DNA from: Lantana camara
Taxonomy: Eukaryota > Streptophyta > Magnoliopsida > Lamiales > Verbenaceae
Assembly (NCBI GenBank): GCA_037501455.1
Contig: CM074858.1
Coordinates: forward strand, 96,754,001-96,818,000
Reading direction: 5' to 3'
Length of the DNA stretch: 64,000 nucleotides
In this document: one piece after another, positions 34,930 through 46,328 of the stretch
Position numbering within the stretch: position 1 is the first letter of the stretch
How the letters are laid out: each line of letters begins with the position of its first letter
The notes under the pieces: model-generated
Seen by the model: only the letters and a program-made list of their open reading frames with translations
The model's database searches: none
What the model was told of the DNA's origin: nothing
Position numbers and translations under genes: made by a program

Positions 34930-36663
34930 ATGGTAGCTACGAGATCCGGAGCTGTGGGAAGAGGAGACAACACTTCCCAGGATGCCAACACCATTATTCT
35001 CTCCACCGCCGCAGGTGGAGCCCTGCCTCCTTCCGTCGCCGTTGGAGGAACACCACCAGCTGTAGGTGTGACTCCCCTTGCGGAATCCGCAGTTCCACCA
35101 CCAGCGCCACCAGCACCACTAGTTTCCGGCACCGCTGAAGGAGTTTCTCTCCCCACTTTTCCACAGCCTCCCTAGACCCAATAGGTTCATACCCCTATGA
35201 ATCCAGGAGGTCAGAACTACATGATGCCTCCGCCTGGATACACGCTCACTCCCACCATCATGGTGCCACCGGTTCAGCCCTATCACGCCGGCCAGATCCA
35301 GCTCCCGGTGGTGATCCCCAGGGAGATTGAAGGAGTTGAGTTACCTCCCCTAACTTCTCAGCAACTAAGGGCTCTTTACGCCTAATGTGAGATTCAGGCG
35401 GCCCAGGGGGCATGGGAAAGATTCAATTCCATGTACTTCCCCTCTGGGCAAGCCACTCAAACTGCCGCTCCTTTGGGCGGACTGCAAACTTACCCTCTTA
35501 GGGAGGCTCAGGCCGTCCAAAGAGCACAACCACCACAACCGCCAGCCAAGGAGACGCCTCACCAAGGCAACAACGAGCGTCCCCCTGTGGACAGGAACAG
35601 GGAACCCACTGAGAGAGTCAGCGAAAATGAAGGGGACTCTCATGCCTCCAAAAGGGCTTCCCGAGCCACCAAGCGAGGGGACAAAGAAGGAGATGTAAAT
35701 CCTAATATCCTCGCGGCTATGCAAGACCAGCTGCAGGGTTTAAAGGATATGGTCGGACAGCTCTCTCGAGCGCGGTCTCAGATCTCCCATAGTAGGGATG
35801 AACGAGCCGATGCCAGAGACGCTCGTCACAAAGACCGCCAGCTATAGGTCCCCCACCATAAGGAGCAAGAGGAGAACTTCTGCACTTATGAGTACCATCC
35901 CTTGGCGAGGGGTTCTCCCCTCGTGGAAGAAGTTTTGATGGCCCAAGCAGGAACGACCAAAATCCCCACCTCCATCAATCGCTACGACGAAACAACTGAT
36001 CCAACTGAACACTTGGATCATTTTCTGCACTTGATGCATCTCTACGAGCACTCGAGCAACTACTAGGCCAAAGTCTTTGTCACTTCCCTGGTAGGAATGG
36101 CTCAGGAATGGTACAAGCGACTGTCGCCTTGCTCGATACACTCATATAGAGAGTTGGCCGACGCTTTTCTCAACCACTTCAATTCTCTGAAGACCCCAGT
36201 CACTGCGCCCACTGCCCTTTACAACGTAGTGCAAGGCAAGAATGAGTCTCTTCACTCGTTCTTTGCCCGCTTTAACAAGGAGATCTTGCAAGTGGAGAGG
36301 CCGTCCACGGATTTCTTGATCCCAGTGCTCTTTCAGGCTGTGGATCACAAACAATATGTGAGCAAGAAGTTTGCTGATGCCATTGTGGAGAGAAGACCTG
36401 GAACCCTCATGGCCTTGAGGGAAGTTGCCGAGCCTTTTTTCACGTTCGAAGACATGTATGGGACGAATGGTCCCCGGCATCACAACCCGGTAAGAAACGA
36501 GTGCCCCCAGGAGCGGCAAAGGGAAGTCATTGTTAAAAAAGAGCGTCATCAGGAACGCAAAAGATCCCCCCCGCCCCTCGACGATTCGAGCGCATCCCGC
36601 TCACAAGGCCAAACTCAGAAGTCTATAACCTCTCCGGTAAGAAACTCTTCAAGAGACCCATAA
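34930..36663 (+). pseudogene. gag of the gypsy element, broken
   Basis: One frame from the ATG at 34930 runs to 36663 but has five in-frame stops (35173, 35182, 35383, 35845, 36064). At each, the neighbouring sequence suggests an original CAG or CAA. The N-terminal third is Pro/Ala-rich. The capsid-like region follows (AQEWYKRLSPCSIHSYRELA at 36100-36160, then HSFFARFNKE). The nucleocapsid with its CysHis box, CTFHKQKGHDTDEC, lies in another frame after 36666, so a 1-base change between about 36560 and 36640 separates it from the rest of gag. Gag forms the cytoplasmic virus-like particle; this copy cannot make a full one. Confidence 0.85.
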
Positions 36664-39600
36664 AGATGAGGGAAACAGAGGCCTTGAGACGCTCGAACAA
36701 ATATTGTACTTTCCACAAACAAAAGGGGCATGATACGGACGAATGTCGCCAGTTGGAAGCTGAGATTCAAAGACTCATCGCTGGGGGCCACCTGAAGGAA
36801 TTTGTCAGGATTTTGGAGCGTTATGATGAACGCTGTAACGAGCGCGCTGGTGAGAGAAGAAGGATCCCGTCGCGTTCTAGAAGCCTGCGAAGGCGAGGCC
36901 CCACGGAGAGTAGCCATCGGGCCAAAGGAAAGGCTCCTGAGCAAGAAAACACCTCTTTCGTGGTCTTCAACATGATCGCGGGAGGTTCTTCTGGGGGAGA
37001 CTCTAACGCTGCCCAGCGAAGACACGCCCGGAGTTATGACCCACGCCCATCCATGCCCAAACCCGTCTATGCCATTCAGGAGGCGAATGATCAACGCTCA
37101 AAAGAAAAAGATGTAATAGGCTTTGATGATAGGGACTTAGGGCACATTGTAACACCCCATGGGGTCAGTGAAACCTCTGACTGCCCCATGGTGGTTAGCG
37201 TAGATGTCCACAATCACATTGTAAAAAAGGTGTTAGTGGATAGTGGAAGCTATGTCAATGTTTTGCCCTACTCCACGTTCTTGAAGATGAATGTTACTAA
37301 CATACCGCTCGAACCTCTCAAAACAGCCCTCATTGGCTTTGGAGGTTCGGAAGTCGTCCCACGAGGGCAAATTCGTCTGGCCACTTCATTCGGTCGAGCC
37401 CCGCAGCGCAAAACGCTCATGGTTACCTATGCAGTAGTGGAGATTGATATTCCCTATAACATCATAATTGGGCGTCCAGCCCTCGTTGATTTCAAAGCTA
37501 TCATCTCCACTTACCATCAGAAAATCAAATTCCCTACCCCCGAGGGTGTTGGAGAAGTATTGTGCAATGTGCGAGAGGCTTGGGAATGTTACATGCTATC
37601 CCTCAGGAAGCCTAAGTCAGAGAAAACATTCCTGATTGGGTCCAACAAGAAAACCGTTGACTTTCCCAATCTGGATGAGGATGGTCCCGTGCGCAAGAGG
37701 GCCAAATTGTACAAGAAAAAGAACAAGAAGAAAGATCCCAGCGCAAAAGGCTCCCTCGAAAACGCTCCGCCAGGAACTGTAGAAGAATCCTCCTCAGAGG
37801 AAGACGTGCGTGAGGGTGGCGAGCCCCTTGAAGATGGGCGCTTGACAGGAAAAAAGAAGGCGCTCGAACTTCCCCGCCCAGAAGTAAGGATGGAGCCCTC
37901 GGAAAAGTTCCTCACCGTTGAGCTAGAGCCAGGAAACAAGGATAAAACTACCCAAATTGGGTCCAACCTCTCTGGGCCCTCGCAGATCATGATGATTGAC
38001 TTCCTTAGAGAAAACATTGACGTTTTTGCATGGAAAGCATCTGACCTTACAGGGATTGACCCGAGCGTCATAGTCCACAGGCTCAATGTGGACCCCGCGT
38101 TTAAGCCCATCAAACAGAAGAAACGGGACGTACATGGTTTTCGGAAGAAGGTCATCGAGGAAAAAGTTAACAAACTTCTGGAGGCTCAGTACAGTGAGCC
38201 CATCTTGTACCCAGAATGGCTATGCAACGTGGTGTTGGTGCCCAAGAGCGCAAACAAATGGCGCATGTGCAATGATTTTACTGATCTTAACAAAGCCTGC
38301 CCTAAGGATCCCTACCTTTTGCCTCGGATAGATCAATTGGTGGATTCGACCGCTGGCTGTGAACTCATGAGCATAATGGACGCCTTCCAGGGGTACTATC
38401 AAATTTTTATGGCATTGGAGGATCGCCCCAAAACGTCATTCGTTGTCCAATTGGGGATTTTTTGTTTCCTAGTCATGCCCTTTGGGCTCAAGAACGCTGG
38501 AGCCACTTATCAGCGTCTCGTCAATAAGATGTTCGAGAAAGAAATTGGAGGATCCATGGAGGTTTACATTGACGGCATGATTGTTAAGAGCGAGCGCCAG
38601 GACTCACATCTGGACGATCTCAAGCGCACTTTTTCCATCTTGCGCCAGTATGGGATGAAATTGAACCCTTCAAAATGTACCTTTGAAGTATGAGGGGGAA
38701 AATTCTTGGGCTACATGGTCAGTCAGAGGGGAATTGAAGCCAACCCTGAGAAAATCAAGGCTATCTTGGAGATCCCTTCCCCTCGAAATCTCCGGGAAGT
38801 ACAAGTGTTGGTGGGAAAGATCATCTCCCTGAACAGATTCATTTCGCGCTAGGCGGACAGAAACCTTTCTTTCTTCAAGATTTTGAGAAACGCTCGTAAT
38901 TTTGCTTGGACGGACGAATGTGAAAAAGCGCTGCAGGAAATGAAGGTTTACCTTTCGAGCGCTCCGCTCCTGACCAAGCCCGTTGAAGGCGAAAGGCTAT
39001 TTATGTACCTTTCCGTTTCGGTCGAGGCAACGAGCGCGGTGCTAATAGCCGTGCGGGAACGTAAACACTTGCCTGTTTATTATTTGAGCAAAACGTTACA
39101 AGGGGCGGAGAAGAAGTATTTGGAAATCAAAAAATTTGCGTTCGCCCTCATCAATGCATCGAGGCGATTGAGGCTTTACTTTCAAGCGCATTCAATAACG
39201 GTCCTTACTGTTCAGCCCTTGAAACAGGTGTTGTCCAAACCGGACGTGTCGGGAAGATTGATAAAATGGGCTATTGAGTTGAGTTAGTTTGACTTAAGCT
39301 TCGAGCCCAGAATAGCTGTACAAGCGCAGGTGGTAGCAGGTCTGCTGGTTGAACGTTTCGGGTTAGAACCCGCTGCTCAGGAGAACGAGGGGTTATGGGT
39401 CCTGCACACGGATGGTTCCTTAACCTCACAAGGGGGAGGAGCAGGGGTAGCCCTTAGAGACCCCAATGGGATTGAGTTAGACTTTGCAATCAGATTGGAT
39501 TTTCAAGTCACCAATAATGAAGCAGAGTATGAGGCCCTTGTGCAAAGATTGAAAATTGCTTTTCAGAACGGAGCTTCCAGAATTACTGCTTATGTGGATT

Positions 39601-40474
39601 CACAGTTAATTGCGAGCCAGATTGAGGGAACTTATGAGGCTCGAGAAACCACCATGGTGCAGTACTTAAAAAAAGCCAAGGAGATCATCGGGAAGTTCAG
39701 AGAATTCCATTTGCTTCAAGTCCCACGAGCAGAGAACGAGCGCGCTGATGCTCTATCAAAATTTGCTTCGGCAGTAGAAGGCACTTCCGAGCGTTCGGTC
39801 ACGTTCCTTAGAACGGAAGAGCCTTTGATCAAGGAGAGAATTGCCAAGGAGGTGGTCGCTATGATTGATTCGCTTGAGCCATGTTGGCTTGATGATATTA
39901 TCAGGTTTCTTAAAGATGGTGTTTGTCCCACTGACAAGGTAGAGGCTCGGAAAATTAGAAACAAGGCCCCTCGGTTTTCTATAGACTCTGAAGGAAGGCT
40001 GTTCAAGAAATCATTTCAAGGGCCACCGATGAGATGTCTAAGGCCCTCGCAGGCAGAGGAAACGCTCAAACTTATTCACAACGGGAGTTGTGGAAATCAT
40101 TCAGGAGGGCGTATCCTGGCTAAGAAAGTCCTGAGAAGTGGGTTTTATTGGCCCTCAGTTCTCCGAGACACCCTTGAATTTTCCAGAAAGTGCCCTAAGT
40201 GCCAGTTCCATTCCAATCTCCCTCAATTGCCAGCTGCTCAAATGATCCCAATAGATGTCTCCTGGCCCTTTGACCAGTGGGGAATTGATATTGTTGGCCC
40301 CTTGCCCATCGCGGTCGGACAGAAGAAGTTTGTCATTTTAGCTGTTGATTATTTTACCAAATGGGCCGAAGCCGAAGCCGTAGCAAAAATCACCTTCAGG
40401 GTGGTAAGGGACTTCATTTGGAAGAACATCATCTGCAGATATGGCATTCCAAGGGTGCTTATTTCAGACAATGG

Positions 40475-42415
40475 TGTTGGAAAATACGAATCAGAAAGCA
40501 GCGGAATTTAAAAAATTTTCCCAACAAAAGGACCTTGAACTCGCAATCGTGTAACCAAATTCGTAAAGATAGAAAACTTACTTTTCTTTTATTCTTTCTT
40601 GAAGCGTTTCAAGCCACCCAAGAACGCTCTTCACGCGGCTTGATCCCCTCTCCTTTGGTAAAGCTCGAATCTTCAAACTTCTAACTTGAAGTCTCTAGAG
40701 AAAGTCCACCAACTTGATCACAATCTAACTAGTAAGGATGCTAGTTCTCTAGTTAGTGTTTAGGCTTAACCTAGGGTTTAATTTAATCTTGGAGAAAGGA
40801 AGGTGTTCAACACATGAACCAAGAATTGTCTATTAGCTCTAAAGGGGAGCATGAGCTCCCCTATATATAGGAAAGGGGAGGGACGGCCGAACCTAGTCCT
40901 TATTGGACTAGGATTTGGTTCCTCTCTCTCCTATTACTTGATGATCAAGTATTTTCCAACTTTGACTTTGAATTCTATTTCTAGTCAACTTTTAAGAGAG
41001 CTTAAAAATATCCAAACTATTTTTGGATAATTTTATACTTTATTTATTATAAAATAAATAACTTATTTTATCTAATTAATTAATTCATAATTAATTAACT
41101 AGATTATTTTCTCCAAAATTAGACTTTCCTTTTAATTCAAAATTAAACCAAAGTCTATTAAATAATTAACCAATTAATTATTTAACATATATATTATCAC
41201 ACGTGTGTGACACGTGTCACAGTGACACGTGTCACTCACGCGAGCCACACGTGTGAATTCACACGTGTGGAACCCTCTTGGTCCGATTAACTCGTTTAAT
41301 CATTTTCAAGCCTCAACTCATGTAACCAAGTTGTTGTGTGTGACCCTCTAGGTTCTCAATTCAATTAGCAGTGACCCCAATTAATTAATTCACTAATTAA
41401 TTAATCAGTCCACAGATTAAACGACCATAGTCTAGCAACAGGTGTTTAACCCCTAGCTGAATTGGAATGTTCGGATTCGACAGAACCTTTAAGTCATTGA
41501 ATCATGTGAGATACAATCCTCCTACTTACTATCTCTCAACCAAGATCTAGGGCAAGGGAATAATCAGAACCCTAATAATCCGGTCTTAAAGCTAAGTGCA
41601 TTTCATATCCATTTGATCTCAATCCAAGAAACCCTTTTCTTGATGTCTTGATCTACTGCCTTGGCCAAGGACTCCATATGGCATATGAATGACTTACACA
41701 ATAAGAGATCACCTTGCAAATGCAAGTGTAGGTCCTTTCTTGATTCTCATTCACTTTCATGAGTCACTTGTGCAGTCCCAGCATAAGCCTTGAATCAGTT
41801 GTCTAAGGCGACACCCTTTAAAGCTTATGCCTAAGACTACAGAGTTAACTCATAAAGTGACAAGGAACCTCAAGTCTAAGGATCAATTAATCACATCAAT
41901 GACTCGTGAGATATTTCCTAATCTGGAAGTTTCCATTTCCTGAAATAGAAACTTCCTTTCCCATTTAGGAATGTTCTCACACGGGGCACCTCAGTGAACT
42001 TACTTATTAAAGTAAGCACCCTCATGTATCACGCACGTATCAACTATACACTTTGCACCTCCATGAAACAAGGTGGTCCTTCTTAAGGGCGTGATCCCAC
42101 AAGCAAGCCTTAGAGGAGTCAGGTTGACACTCCCACTGTCTGTAGGACTCATCGGCTTGGAGTATTTTACTAATCATGACTTATGTGATATAGGGCTCGT
42201 TTCATGAACCATTTCACCTAAATGGTAGAGTCCTAAAGTCATCAGGATTAGGGGAGTTCTCATACATGCACAGCTAAAGTAAACGCATACCAAACAAGAG
42301 CATATAAAGAAGTGTTGCCTCAATTCGTTATTTTATTCAAAGATTGTCTGTGATTACAATAAGGAAAAGCACAAAGCGGATATACAATCGGCTTTCTAGG
42401 GCACTATTCCTAACA
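40475..42415 (-). repeat. 3' LTR of the Copia element
   Basis: 1941 bp, on the left because the element is reversed. On the minus strand U3 starts TGTTAGGAATAGTGCCCT; the TATA box is at 40861-40870 and a G-box cluster at 41198-41270. Confidence 0.95.
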
Positions 42416-42427
42416 ATCTCCCACTTG
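42416..42427 (-). other. Polypurine tract of the Copia element
   Basis: CAAGTGGGAGAT on the minus strand lies between the polyprotein stop and the 3' LTR: the plus-strand DNA primer site. Confidence 0.85.
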
Positions 42428-42431
42428 CCCG

Positions 42432-45400
42432 TCAAAGCCATTCTAAAGCTACTCTAAGTCCCATCTTCTGAAGATGACCTTGGAAAGCTTCTCGACTAAG
42501 GGGTTTAGTAAGTGGATCTGCCACGTTCTCTGCTGATGTGACCCTCTCAATTTGCACATCTCCTCTTTTGATAATATCACGGATTAGGTGATACTTTCTC
42601 ATAATGTGCTTGGTCCGTTGGTGAGATCTTGGTTCTCTTGCTTGAGCAACCGCCCCAGTGTTGTCACAAAACACAGTAATGGGGTCTTTCATGCTAGGAA
42701 CAACATTCAACTCTTGAATGAAGTTTCTAATCCAAACACCTTCCTTAGCTGCATCATTTGCAGCTAAGTATTCGGCCTCAGCGGTCGAATCAGCAGTGGT
42801 TGTTTGCTTGGAACTCTTCCAACTCACTGCTCCGCCGTTTAGGCAGAAAATGTATCCTGACATTGACTTAAAATCATCTAAGTCAGATGCAAAGCTTGCA
42901 TCGCAGTATCCTTCGACAGTAAGATCTTTCTGACCTCCGTAAACTAAGAATAAATCTTTAGTACTTTTCAAGTACTTAAGAATATTCTTCACGGCAGCCC
43001 AGTGACCATCTCCAGGGTCAGATTGGAAACGACTTGTCACACTAAGTGCATAAGCCACATCCGGTCGAGTACATAACATTGCATACATTATGCTACCTAT
43101 TGCTGATGCATAAGGTGTATGAGTCATTCTTTCCTTCTCAAGGTTAGTCTTAGGACACATCTTCTTTGAAAGACATGTTCCTACACTCATAGGAAGGTTC
43201 TTAACCTTTGCTGACTCCATATTGAATCTCTTCAATACTTTGTCAATGTACATCGACTGTGATAGTCCTATTAACCTTCTAGATCTATCTCTATAGATTT
43301 TAATTCCAAGGATATAGGACGCATCACCAAGATCTTTCATCTCGAATTGGTTCGATAACCATAACTTAGTCACTTTCATGTCATCCTTCGAATTCCCAAT
43401 AAGAAGGATGTCATCAACATAAAGTACTAAGAATTGCACTGAGGTCTCCAATTCCTTTCTATACACACAGGACTCATTCGAAATTTGAATAAAGCCAAAC
43501 GCTTTGACTGATTCATCAAATCGAATGTTCCAATTCCTAGAAGCCTGTTTCAATCCATAGATTGATCTTTGGAGTTTGCAAACCTTTTGCTCACTCCCAC
43601 TGAATGTGAAACCTATGGGTTGCTCCATATAAATGTCTTTGTCAATGTCACCATTGAGAAAGGCAGTTTTCACATCCATTTGCCATATCTCATAGTCATA
43701 ATATGCAGCAATGGCAAGCATGATTCGAATGGACTTTTGCATTGCAACTGGTGAAAAGGTTTCGTCAAAGTCCACTCCGGGTCTTTGAGTGAATCCTTTT
43801 GCAACCAGTCTTGCTTTGTAGGCTGCAATGCTTCCATCAACTCCAAGCTTTCTCTTAAAGATCCATTTGCAACCTATGGGTTTGACCCCATCAGGCAAAT
43901 CTACCAAGGTCCAAACTTGGTTGGAGTTCATGGAATCCATTTCGGATTTCATGGCTTCTATCCACTGTTCAGAGTCAGAATCTGAAAGTGCCTCCTCATA
44001 TGTCAAAGGATCATTATCCTTTTGAGAGATTTCATGGAAGAATCCATACCATCTCTCCGGCTGTCTAGGAGTACGTTCAGAACGCCTTAGAGGAGGATTC
44101 AAATGTGTATCGAAATTCGTGATTGGTTGCAGTTGATCAGAGTGGGACGTTTCTTCAGTGGGTGGTATGGGGTCACTTTGTACTTCTTCTAATTCTATGA
44201 TCTTGCCTTTCTTTTCTTTAAGGAACGGTTCCTCAAGAAAAGTGGCATTTCTGGAAACAAACACCTTTTGTTCAGATTGATCGTAGAAGTAGTATCCTAT
44301 GGATTCCTTAGGATAGGCTACAAAGTAGCATAAGTTAGAACGAGATTCTAACTTATCTCCCACTGTCCTCTTCACGTAAGCAGGACAACTAGGGATTTTA
44401 CCATGCCACATTTCATAGGGCGTTTTAGGGACTGACTTAGAGGGAACAAGATTCAAAATCTTTGCTGCACTTTCTAGGGCATAACCCCAGAAAGAAGGTG
44501 GTAAGTCAGTGAAACTCATCATGGAACGAACCATATCAAGTAGGGTTCGATTCCTTCTCTCAGAAACTCCATTAAGCTGAGGAGTTCCCGGAGGAGTCCA
44601 CTGAGAGATAATCCCATTATCCTTGAGATGATTAAGGAATTCTTCACTAAGATATTCGCCTCCTCGATCAGATCGAAGTGCTTTGATCTTGTGACCAGTT
44701 TGGTTCTCAACCACCTTTTGAAATTCTAAGAATTTCTCAAAAGCTTCAGATTTATACTTCATTAAGTATACATAACCATACCGACTAAAGTCGTCAGTGA
44801 AGGTTATGAAATACTGATGATTGTTTCTCGTGCTTACACTAAGCGGTCCACAAACATCAGTATGGATCAAATCCAGAACCTTAGTGGCACGTTCCACAGT
44901 TCCTTTAAAAGGAACTTTGGACATTTTTCCTTTGAGACAGGATTCGCAAGAAGTTAACTCTTTGAGATCATTTTCAGAGAATGATCCTAAAGTGTTTATC
45001 TTGCTAATTCTGTTCTTGGAAATGTGTCCTAATCTAGCGTGCCATAAGGGAGCTGAAACTTTGTCATCTCTCTTACGCTTTGTTTCTCGTTGTATATTCA
45101 TAATATTGATATTTTGAGTTAGGTAAAGTCCATTACTTAGAGTACCGATATGAACGGAAGAGTTGTTCCGTTTGATAAAGTATTTACCATTCTTAATATA
45201 AGTTTCATAACCTTCGCAATCTAATATTGGAACTGAAATTATATTACGAATAATGCTCGGTACATAAAGGACTTTGTTTAATACTAACTCAAAACTACCT
45301 AAATCTAATCTAATTGTGCCTAAAGCTCGAGCTTCAACGTTTGAGCCATCGCCGATCTTCAAGACACATTCTCCTTCTTTGAGTTGTTGGACTTCACTTA

Positions 45401-46328
45401 GCATCTGTACATCATTACAGATATGAGTTCCACAACCGGTATCAAGTACCCAAGAACTAGAATTAATAGAAAGATTTACTTCAACGAGAAAGATACCTTT
45501 CTTTAGAGTAGCCTTGTACTCTGGGCAGTTTCTCCTCCAATGTCCCGCTTTGCCACAATGGAAGCAAACATCCTCTTTCTGATCACGCTTCTTCTTTTGG
45601 GCCTTCCCCTTCGAAATGCCACCAGTGGGCCTAAGGGGTTTCTTCTTCTTCTTTTGGGCTTTCTTGCCCTTACCTTTAGAAGGCCCAGAAGAGGAAGATG
45701 GAGCATTCACCATCAAAACCTTATTGTCCTTCTTGATCGTGCTTTCAGCAGTCACAAGCTGACTAATCAGCTCAGCTACAGTAGCACCAGCATGATTCAT
45801 GTTGAAGTTAAGGACAAATGGGTTGAATGATGGTGGGAGCGAAGCTAGCAACAAATCCACTGAAAGTTCATCTTTCAGTGGCATGTCCATGGAAGCAAGT
45901 TTCTCAGTAAGGGCAAGAAACTTGAGTCCATATTCATGGACACTTGAACCTTCCCTCATTCTCAAGTGGAATAATTCCTTTGAAGTGTTATACCTTGTAA
46001 CACGTTCATGAGGGCGGTAAAGTTGCTCTAAGTGGTCGTAAATCTCCCAAGCAAATTCCATGGCCTCATGTTGTCTTTGCAAGTCCGGAGACATGTTAGC
46101 CAACATAAGGCAACGGGCTTGGAGATTATCATCCTTCCACTTCTGAATCGCGTCCCGCTCGGCCCGAGTGGGAGCCTCCCCTTCAGGAGTAGGCTCCCCT
46201 TCGAAGAGAACATAAGTTCTCTTCTCAGAATCTAAAATGATTTTTAGATTCCTCAGCCAATCAGAATAGTTGGGACCAGTCAACTTGTTTGACTCGAGGA
46301 TCGATACAAGAGGGTTTTTGGTTGCCAT
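42432..46328 (-). CDS. Copia Gag-Pol polyprotein, intact (1298 residues)
   Basis: One open frame from the ATG at 46328. Gag: LTGPNYSDWLRNLKIIL (about residues 16-32), a UBN2-type capsid region, and the zinc knuckle CFHCGKAGHWRRNC (about 255-268). Protease: WVLDTGCGTHIC (about 293). Integrase: HHCC finger from LWHARLGHIS to CESCLKGK (about 430-470), then the three catalytic acids in HTDVCGPL, RSDRGGEY and NGVSERRNRTL. Reverse transcriptase: KWIFKRKLGVDG, MDVKTAFLNGD and the catalytic YVDDILL. RNase H: GYCDASFASD, TAEAEYLA, CDNTGA and the C-terminal ENVADPLTKPL. All catalytic residues that I can see are present and the Copia order (INT before RT) is kept. It processes itself in virus-like particles and copies and inserts the element. 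Probably autonomous; the exact Copia lineage is not assigned. Confidence 0.97.
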   Translation of the reverse strand: MATKNPLVSILESNKLTGPNYSDWLRNLKIILDSEKRTYVLFEGEPTPEGEAPTRAERDAIQKWKDDNLQARCLMLANMSPDLQRQHEAMEFAWEIYDHLEQLYRPHERVTRYNTSKELFHLRMREGSSVHEYGLKFLALTEKLASMDMPLKDELSVDLLLASLPPSFNPFVLNFNMNHAGATVAELISQLVTAESTIKKDNKVLMVNAPSSSSGPSKGKGKKAQKKKKKPLRPTGGISKGKAQKKKRDQKEDVCFHCGKAGHWRRNCPEYKATLKKGIFLVEVNLSINSSSWVLDTGCGTHICNDVQMLSEVQQLKEGECVLKIGDGSNVEARALGTIRLDLGSFELVLNKVLYVPSIIRNIISVPILDCEGYETYIKNGKYFIKRNNSSVHIGTLSNGLYLTQNINIMNIQRETKRKRDDKVSAPLWHARLGHISKNRISKINTLGSFSENDLKELTSCESCLKGKMSKVPFKGTVERATKVLDLIHTDVCGPLSVSTRNNHQYFITFTDDFSRYGYVYLMKYKSEAFEKFLEFQKVVENQTGHKIKALRSDRGGEYLSEEFLNHLKDNGIISQWTPPGTPQLNGVSERRNRTLLDMVRSMMSFTDLPPSFWGYALESAAKILNLVPSKSVPKTPYEMWHGKIPSCPAYVKRTVGDKLESRSNLCYFVAYPKESIGYYFYDQSEQKVFVSRNATFLEEPFLKEKKGKIIELEEVQSDPIPPTEETSHSDQLQPITNFDTHLNPPLRRSERTPRQPERWYGFFHEISQKDNDPLTYEEALSDSDSEQWIEAMKSEMDSMNSNQVWTLVDLPDGVKPIGCKWIFKRKLGVDGSIAAYKARLVAKGFTQRPGVDFDETFSPVAMQKSIRIMLAIAAYYDYEIWQMDVKTAFLNGDIDKDIYMEQPIGFTFSGSEQKVCKLQRSIYGLKQASRNWNIRFDESVKAFGFIQISNESCVYRKELETSVQFLVLYVDDILLIGNSKDDMKVTKLWLSNQFEMKDLGDASYILGIKIYRDRSRRLIGLSQSMYIDKVLKRFNMESAKVKNLPMSVGTCLSKKMCPKTNLEKERMTHTPYASAIGSIMYAMLCTRPDVAYALSVTSRFQSDPGDGHWAAVKNILKYLKSTKDLFLVYGGQKDLTVEGYCDASFASDLDDFKSMSGYIFCLNGGAVSWKSSKQTTTADSTAEAEYLAANDAAKEGVWIRNFIQELNVVPSMKDPITVFCDNTGAVAQAREPRSHQRTKHIMRKYHLIRDIIKRGDVQIERVTSAENVADPLTKPLSREAFQGHLQKMGLRVALEWL

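Noticed and set aside
35365..38173. Minus-strand frames up to 194 codons opposite gag and pol
   Set aside because: Shadows of the real gag-pol frame; no domain, and composition mirrors the sense codons.
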